Source: an uncultured Muribaculaceae bacterium
Lineage (GTDB): Bacteria > Bacteroidota > Bacteroidia > Bacteroidales > Muribaculaceae
Assembly (NCBI GenBank): GCA_910578305.1
Contig: CAJTQH010000019.1
Coordinates: forward strand, 20,881-29,629
Length of the DNA stretch: 8,749 bases
Direction of reading: 5' to 3'
A program made the position numbers and the translations under genes. Numbering within the stretch: position 1 is the stretch's first letter; each line of letters opens with the position of its first letter. The notes beneath the pieces were generated by a model, which saw nothing but the letters and a program-made list of their open reading frames with translations, did no database searches and was not told the origin of the DNA. Of the stretch, positions 5,649 to 8,749 are shown piece after piece.

Positions 5649-6539
5649 GTGGCCGTTGTCTCTATTTTGACTATACACGTGCAGAGTATCGTACCACATC
5701 GGAGATTTGGTGTCAGACTGCTTGTCGGCATGACTGTTGTCGTGCTGATACTATGTTTTAACATTTTTTCAGCCTACGCCCAAAAACCTGTGCGTCCCAC
5801 ACGTCGGCAGCCGGCAACGACCACACGACCCGTTGAGCCCGCACCGTCGCAGTTGCCCGACTCCATCCCGTTGAGCGAGCCGGTCCGACTACCGGCCGAA
5901 GTGGTCGAGGACGAATTCACTCTTACAGCATCCGACTCACTGCTTTTCACCCCTGTCGACTCGATAGCTGTGGTCAATGACCCGTCGATGGCGCTTTTTA
6001 CTTCCGGCACAGTGGTCGACTCCACTGTGGTCAAAGGCAATAAAGTATTTGTGCCCGATCCCACACGCGCCGTTTGGCTGTCGGCCCTTTGCCCCGGCCT
6101 CGGACAGATCTACAACCGCCGCTACTGGAAACTTCCCATCGTAGTGGGCGGATTCATGGGACTCGGCTATGGAGCGTCGTGGAACAACAATATGCTACGC
6201 GACTACACACGTGCCTACAACGACATTATGGACAACGACCCGTCAACCAACAGCTACATGGACTTCTTCCCGCCCAACACCGTCGAAGAATCGCTCAATA
6301 AGACATGGCTCCAGAGAGTGCTGAAATCACGCAAGGACTACTATCGACGCAATCGCGACCTCTGCGTCATCAGCATGATCGGCGTCTACCTTATCGCCGT
6401 GGTCGATGCCTATGTCGACGCCTCGCTATCCAATTTTGATATCACCCCCGATTTGTCGATGCAGGTGGCTCCGGCCTTGCTGCGCGATGTCACAAGCCCG
6501 TTCCCCGCGCTTGGTGTGCAATGGGCCTTTAACTTCTAA
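5649..6539 (+). CDS. DUF5683 family membrane protein
   Basis: The function of this family is unknown. It is conserved in Bacteroidota and, as I recall, is usually encoded between parB and mltD. From the GTG at 5649 the product has 296 residues. A basic segment (HRRFGVR, 17-23) and a hydrophobic stretch (24-42) ending in SAYAQ (41-45) look like a signal peptide. A Pro/Thr-rich, low-complexity linker (about 46-85) follows. The DUF5683 domain starts near 137 with VWLSALCPGLGQIYNRRYWK (142-161), then two membrane segments (about 162-178 and 238-256) with a soluble part between them. It ends in FNF. The start is uncertain: GTG at 5679 keeps the basic segment and clears the terminator, while the first ATG (5730) would lose all positive charge before the hydrophobic stretch. 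A possible promoter is TTTG 5641-5644 with TATTTTG 5663-5669, with imperfect spacing. mltD begins 19 bases after the stop, so the two genes are probably one operon. Confidence 0.9.
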   Translation: MAVVSILTIHVQSIVPHRRFGVRLLVGMTVVVLILCFNIFSAYAQKPVRPTRRQPATTTRPVEPAPSQLPDSIPLSEPVRLPAEVVEDEFTLTASDSLLFTPVDSIAVVNDPSMALFTSGTVVDSTVVKGNKVFVPDPTRAVWLSALCPGLGQIYNRRYWKLPIVVGGFMGLGYGASWNNNMLRDYTRAYNDIMDNDPSTNSYMDFFPPNTVEESLNKTWLQRVLKSRKDYYRRNRDLCVISMIGVYLIAVVDAYVDASLSNFDITPDLSMQVAPALLRDVTSPFPALGVQWAFNF

Positions 6540-6558
6540 TTCCCTCCTTATTGTTTAT

Positions 6559-8232
6559 ATGAAGCCGATGAAACGCATTTTCTCCTCTCTTGCAGCTGCC
6601 TTTACAGCAATGGCGGTGGCCGCTGCACCATCGATTCTGGATTTGAAGCATACCATTACCGACGACCACATCATAGCTCCCGAAAGTTTCGAGACAAAGA
6701 CACGCGAACTTGAGCAGAGTTTCTTTTTGAAAAACAACACCGTGCGTTCCGCCGAAAGCGATGTGCCACATACCGGCACCCCCGAAGAGTACGAAAAACT
6801 GCTCAGTTCGCTCCCGGTAGAGATCGAGATGCCCTACAACTCGGTCGTCGGACAGTTCATCGACATGTATCTCGGTCGCAAGCGCACTCTTGTGGCCGAC
6901 ATGCTCACGCTTCACAACCATTACTATGGCAACATGTTCAAGGAGGAGCTTCTCAAGCAGGGAGTGCCGCTCGAACTTCAGTATCTTCCGGTCATCGAAT
7001 CGGCCATCAACCCCAATGCCGTTTCGCGCGCAGGTGCCTGCGGCCTATGGCAGTTCATGCCCTCTACGGCCACCGGTCTGGGCATGGAGGTCAACTCGCT
7101 TGTGGACGAGCGCCGCGATCCGCGTGTCTCATCGCGCAATGCCGCCATTTACCTCAAGCAGCTCTATAAGATCTACGACGACTGGTCGCTGGCCATCGCT
7201 GCCTACAACTGTGGCCCCGGCAATGTCAACAAAGCATTGCGCAAGGCCGGTGGAGGCAAAAAAGACTTCTGGGAGATCTACAACTACCTTCCGAAAGAGA
7301 CACGCGGCTATGTTCCGGCCTTCATTGCCGCCAACTTCGTCATGAACTACCACGACAAGTATGGCATCAACCCCACCATTGTCAAGCACCCGCTGTCTAC
7401 CGACACTGTCACCGTCTGCAACCGCGTTCACTTCAATCAGATCAGTGAAATGTTCAATCTGCCGGTCGACGCACTGCGCACACTCAATCCGCAGTTCCGC
7501 AAAGATGTGATTCCGGGCGACCATCATCCATACACCCTTGTGTTACCTTCCGACATAGCAGGCATCTATGCTCTCTATGAGCCTAAGATATTGGAGTACG
7601 ACCGCGACTCATACACACGTCGCACCTATGTCGAGCCGGGTCAGGCACGTGTCGATCAGGGCGAGTCAAATGCTTTGGCTGCGAGCGAACAGACACAGAA
7701 TGCCGATAGTAATGCTGTGATTACCAACGGCATTGCCGAACGGGTTATCGAAAAGATCCACATCGTGGGTCGTGGCGAGAACCTGCGCGACATTGCTAAG
7801 AAATATGGCGTAAGCGCCACCGATCTCAAGCGTTGGAACAATCTTCGCCGAGGCAAAGTGAAAGATGGCGACCGTCTTGTAGTCCGTATATATCAGCGCG
7901 AACTTGCCGACGCAAGCACCGCCCCCACCACCGAGAGCACCGTGACTAAGAAAGTCGAGCCCAAAAAGACCAACGCCGCTGCCGGTCGCAGCAGCAACAA
8001 TAAGACCAAAGCCAAGCCATCCACTGTAACCTACACGGTAAAAAGCGGCGACAACCTCGACAAGATAGCCCGACGCTACGGCACCACAGTATCGGCCATA
8101 CAGAAAGCCAACGGCATGAGCAAAGGCTCGACACGTATCGGCATAGGACAGAAAATAAAGATACCACAGGGAGGTACCGCCAAATCCGGCACCAAAAAGA
8201 AATCCGGCAAACGCTCCAGACGCCGCCGCTAA
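6559..8232 (+). CDS. mltD: Membrane-bound lytic murein transglycosylase D-like, with LysM domains
   Basis: This enzyme cuts the glycan strands of peptidoglycan in the periplasm, forming 1,6-anhydro-muramyl ends. The 557-residue protein has a signal peptide (1-23, MKPMKRIFSS then an Ala-rich core). There is no lipobox cysteine, unlike the E. coli lipoprotein MltD, so it is probably periplasmic or otherwise exported. The transglycosylase domain (about 110-260) shows the catalytic glutamate E147 in PVIESAINPNAVSRAGACGL, then WQFMPSTA (164-171) and AAYNCGPGNV (214-223). A degenerate LysM-like segment lies at about 283-330. Two clear LysM domains follow at about 400-443 (IHIVGRGENLRDIAKKYG) and 491-536 (YTVKSGDNLDKIARRYG), with a Thr/Lys-rich linker between them. 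The tail is very basic and ends in KRSRRRR. I chose the ATG at 6559, ahead of the signal peptide; ATG 6568 is also possible. Upstream extension into the DUF5683 gene is rejected. Confidence 0.95.
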   Translation: MKPMKRIFSSLAAAFTAMAVAAAPSILDLKHTITDDHIIAPESFETKTRELEQSFFLKNNTVRSAESDVPHTGTPEEYEKLLSSLPVEIEMPYNSVVGQFIDMYLGRKRTLVADMLTLHNHYYGNMFKEELLKQGVPLELQYLPVIESAINPNAVSRAGACGLWQFMPSTATGLGMEVNSLVDERRDPRVSSRNAAIYLKQLYKIYDDWSLAIAAYNCGPGNVNKALRKAGGGKKDFWEIYNYLPKETRGYVPAFIAANFVMNYHDKYGINPTIVKHPLSTDTVTVCNRVHFNQISEMFNLPVDALRTLNPQFRKDVIPGDHHPYTLVLPSDIAGIYALYEPKILEYDRDSYTRRTYVEPGQARVDQGESNALAASEQTQNADSNAVITNGIAERVIEKIHIVGRGENLRDIAKKYGVSATDLKRWNNLRRGKVKDGDRLVVRIYQRELADASTAPTTESTVTKKVEPKKTNAAAGRSSNNKTKAKPSTVTYTVKSGDNLDKIARRYGTTVSAIQKANGMSKGSTRIGIGQKIKIPQGGTAKSGTKKKSGKRSRRRR

Positions 8233-8233
8233 C

Positions 8234-8256
8234 CCCTCTCTAAGTAATTAGGAGGG
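8234..8256 (+). other. Hairpin directly after mltD
   Basis: CCCTC (8234-8238) pairs with GAGGG (8252-8256). After a single bulged T (8239), CTAA (8240-8243) pairs with TTAG (8248-8251) around a GTAA loop, which is a GNRA tetraloop in RNA. It begins two bases after the mltD stop codon. No U-run follows, so it may protect or process the mRNA end and not terminate it. It shares bases 8252-8256 with the first REP-like palindrome, so only one of the two can form at a time. Confidence 0.4.
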
Positions 8257-8272
8257 CATCCAGTCCTCGCAC
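8248..8272 (+). repeat. REP-like palindrome, copy 1
   Basis: This copy has a TTAGGAGGGC start and a stem GAGGGC (8252-8257) with GTCCTC (8263-8268), including one G-U pair, around a five-base loop ATCCA. CGCAC ends it. It is slightly shortened compared with copies 2 to 4, because the conserved TAGGAGGGA box overlaps the stem. It is the most diverged of the four. Confidence 0.65.
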
Positions 8273-8280
8273 GTTATCGC

Positions 8281-8307
8281 ATAGGAGGGACGGCATCCTG
8301 CCGTCGC
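8281..8307 (+). repeat. REP-like palindrome, copy 2
   Basis: The conserved box ATAGGAGGGA leads into the stem GACGGC (8289-8294) and GCCGTC (8300-8305) around the loop ATCCT, then CGC. The next 70 bases (8308-8377) contain nothing I can assign. Confidence 0.75.
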
Positions 8308-8377
8308 GTTTCACACGAATCGCCCCCGCTAAGACCGAAATCCCTCGCGTGTTGTCGCCATAAATACTGATAACCAG

Positions 8378-8404
8378 TAGGGACGCGCCACCGGTGCGTC
8401 CGCA
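8378..8404 (+). repeat. Palindrome of a second type
   Basis: TAGGGAC opens a nine-pair stem, GGACGCGCC (8381-8389) with GGTGCGTCC (8393-8401), with one G-U pair and an ACC loop, followed by CGCA. Its stem sequence and loop differ from those of the flanking copies, and it abuts copy 3. The opening TAGGGA and closing CGCA still echo the other family, so the two may be related. Confidence 0.65.
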
Positions 8405-8433
8405 TAGGAGGGAGGGCATCTTGCCCTCGCATG
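8403..8433 (+). repeat. REP-like palindrome, copy 3
   Basis: CATAGGAGGGA leads into the stem GAGGGC (8412-8417) and GCCCTC (8423-8428) around the loop ATCTT, then CGCATG. Compared with copy 2 the stem has a G-C pair where copy 2 has C-G, a compensating double change that keeps the hairpin. Confidence 0.75.
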
Positions 8434-8448
8434 TTCCCAACCACAAAT

Positions 8449-8479
8449 CATAGGAGGGACGGCTTCCAGCCGTCGCATG
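8449..8479 (+). repeat. REP-like palindrome, copy 4
   Basis: CATAGGAGGGA leads into a seven-pair stem, GACGGCT (8458-8464) with AGCCGTC (8468-8474), around the loop TCC, then GCATG. The borders match copy 3 exactly (CATAGGAGGGA and CGCATG). Confidence 0.75.
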
Positions 8480-8513
8480 AAAACACCCTCAAAACAAAAA
8501 ACACCCTCAAAAC
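8480..8513 (+). repeat. 16-base direct repeat
   Basis: AAAACACCCTCAAAAC occurs twice, at 8480-8495 and 8498-8513, with a period of 18. It follows REP-like copy 4 directly and lies about 60 bases before the promoter box of the last gene. Its role is unknown. Confidence 0.7.
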
Positions 8514-8574
8514 CCGCCAACAAAAAAATCACCCGCCCGCGCAAAACACGCACCAACCCCGCATCATCGCGCCG

Positions 8575-8582
8575 TAACTTTG
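8575..8582 (+). promoter_or_regulatory. Bacteroides-type -7 box of the last gene
   Basis: TAACTTTG matches TAnnTTTG perfectly. No -33 box is visible at the usual distance. Transcription would start near 8589, at or next to the ATG at 8590, so the transcript may be leaderless. Confidence 0.5.
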
Positions 8583-8589
8583 CAGCACG

Positions 8590-8749
8590 ATGATACACCC
8601 GCTACGATACTACCCGCCGCACCGCACCCGACCCATCCCCGCCGACCCCGAGGCACACCTCTGCTTCTGGTTTCAGCGATGGCTCGGCCGGCCCCTCATC
8701 CCCGTCGAGCAGCGCACCATCATCCCAATGGAACGTCGACGCCGCCTCG
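8590..8749 (+). CDS. Unrecognised protein, N-terminal part (runs off the window)
   Basis: From the ATG at 8590 the frame is open for 53 codons to the window edge. The visible part is rich in proline and arginine (it begins MIHPLRYYPPHRTRPIPADP and later has FWFQRWLGRPLIPVEQ). I do not recognise it. There is no signal peptide and no hydrophobic stretch long enough for a membrane segment. It is not the start of a RelA/SpoT protein as far as I can tell. Support comes from the perfect -7 box just upstream and from the GC-rich codon use, similar to mltD. Without the rest of the gene the call stays tentative. Confidence 0.5.
   Translation, partial: MIHPLRYYPPHRTRPIPADPEAHLCFWFQRWLGRPLIPVEQRTIIPMERRRRL

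Noticed and set aside
6406..6558. An upstream extension of the mltD frame by 51 codons
   Set aside because: It overlaps the DUF5683 gene in another frame and would bury the clear signal peptide that starts at 6559.
8308..8323. A sequence similar to a ParB site (GTTTCACACGAA)
   Set aside because: Only 11 of 16 bases fit, the second half is wrong, and it lies in the spacer of the repeat cluster.
8248..8479. A CRISPR array, because of several short repeats in a row
   Set aside because: Units are palindromes with unequal gaps (from almost none to about 70 bases), differ in sequence, and no cas gene is present.
8240..8598. Minus-strand open frames across the repeat cluster
   Set aside because: They consist of translated repeat units and overlap the promoter of the last gene; no protein features are visible.

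Overview
The window looks like chromosomal DNA of a member of the order Bacteroidales (phylum Bacteroidota). Four things point there: promoters of the Bacteroides type (a -7 box TAnnTTTG), starts without Shine-Dalgarno sequences, the gene order parA-parB-DUF5683-mltD, and a CXXX-repeat peptide cassette. The GC-rich coding style would suit a gut Muribaculaceae-like genome, but the sequence does not fix the family.

Left part, minus strand, read right to left (about 2358 to 1). A Bacteroides-type promoter near 2327-2358 faces left into about 330 bases that look like a structured RNA. Two long-range helices there share one strand, and a U-rich tract follows. Next comes a small precursor peptide (1640-1939) with a twin-arginine (Tat) signal and twelve cysteines spaced exactly four residues apart. 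A strong intrinsic terminator (1583-1629) separates it from a radical SAM/SPASM peptide maturase (350-1567). Five bases further on starts a second maturation protein, cut by the window edge (1-344). This is a ribosomally made, post-translationally modified peptide (RiPP) cassette and the most unusual part of the window. Most of the radical SAM gene is AT-rich (about 41% GC) compared with its neighbours.

Centre, plus strand. queA (tRNA queuosine synthesis) has its own promoter, divergent from the leader RNA. parA and parB (chromosome segregation) follow with their own promoter and end at an AT-rich hairpin terminator. Next are a DUF5683 membrane protein and an MltD-type lytic transglycosylase with LysM domains. 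They are 19 bases apart and probably co-transcribed, and both act in the cell envelope.

Right part (8233-8589). No gene is seen here. The stretch holds four REP-like palindromes whose stems differ by compensating changes, one palindrome of a second type, a 16-base direct repeat, and a perfect -7 box. That box lies eight bases before an unrecognised gene (8590 to the window end), which would therefore be transcribed with almost no leader. The (p)ppGpp synthetase gene that often follows mltD in this phylum, as I remember it, is not directly downstream here.
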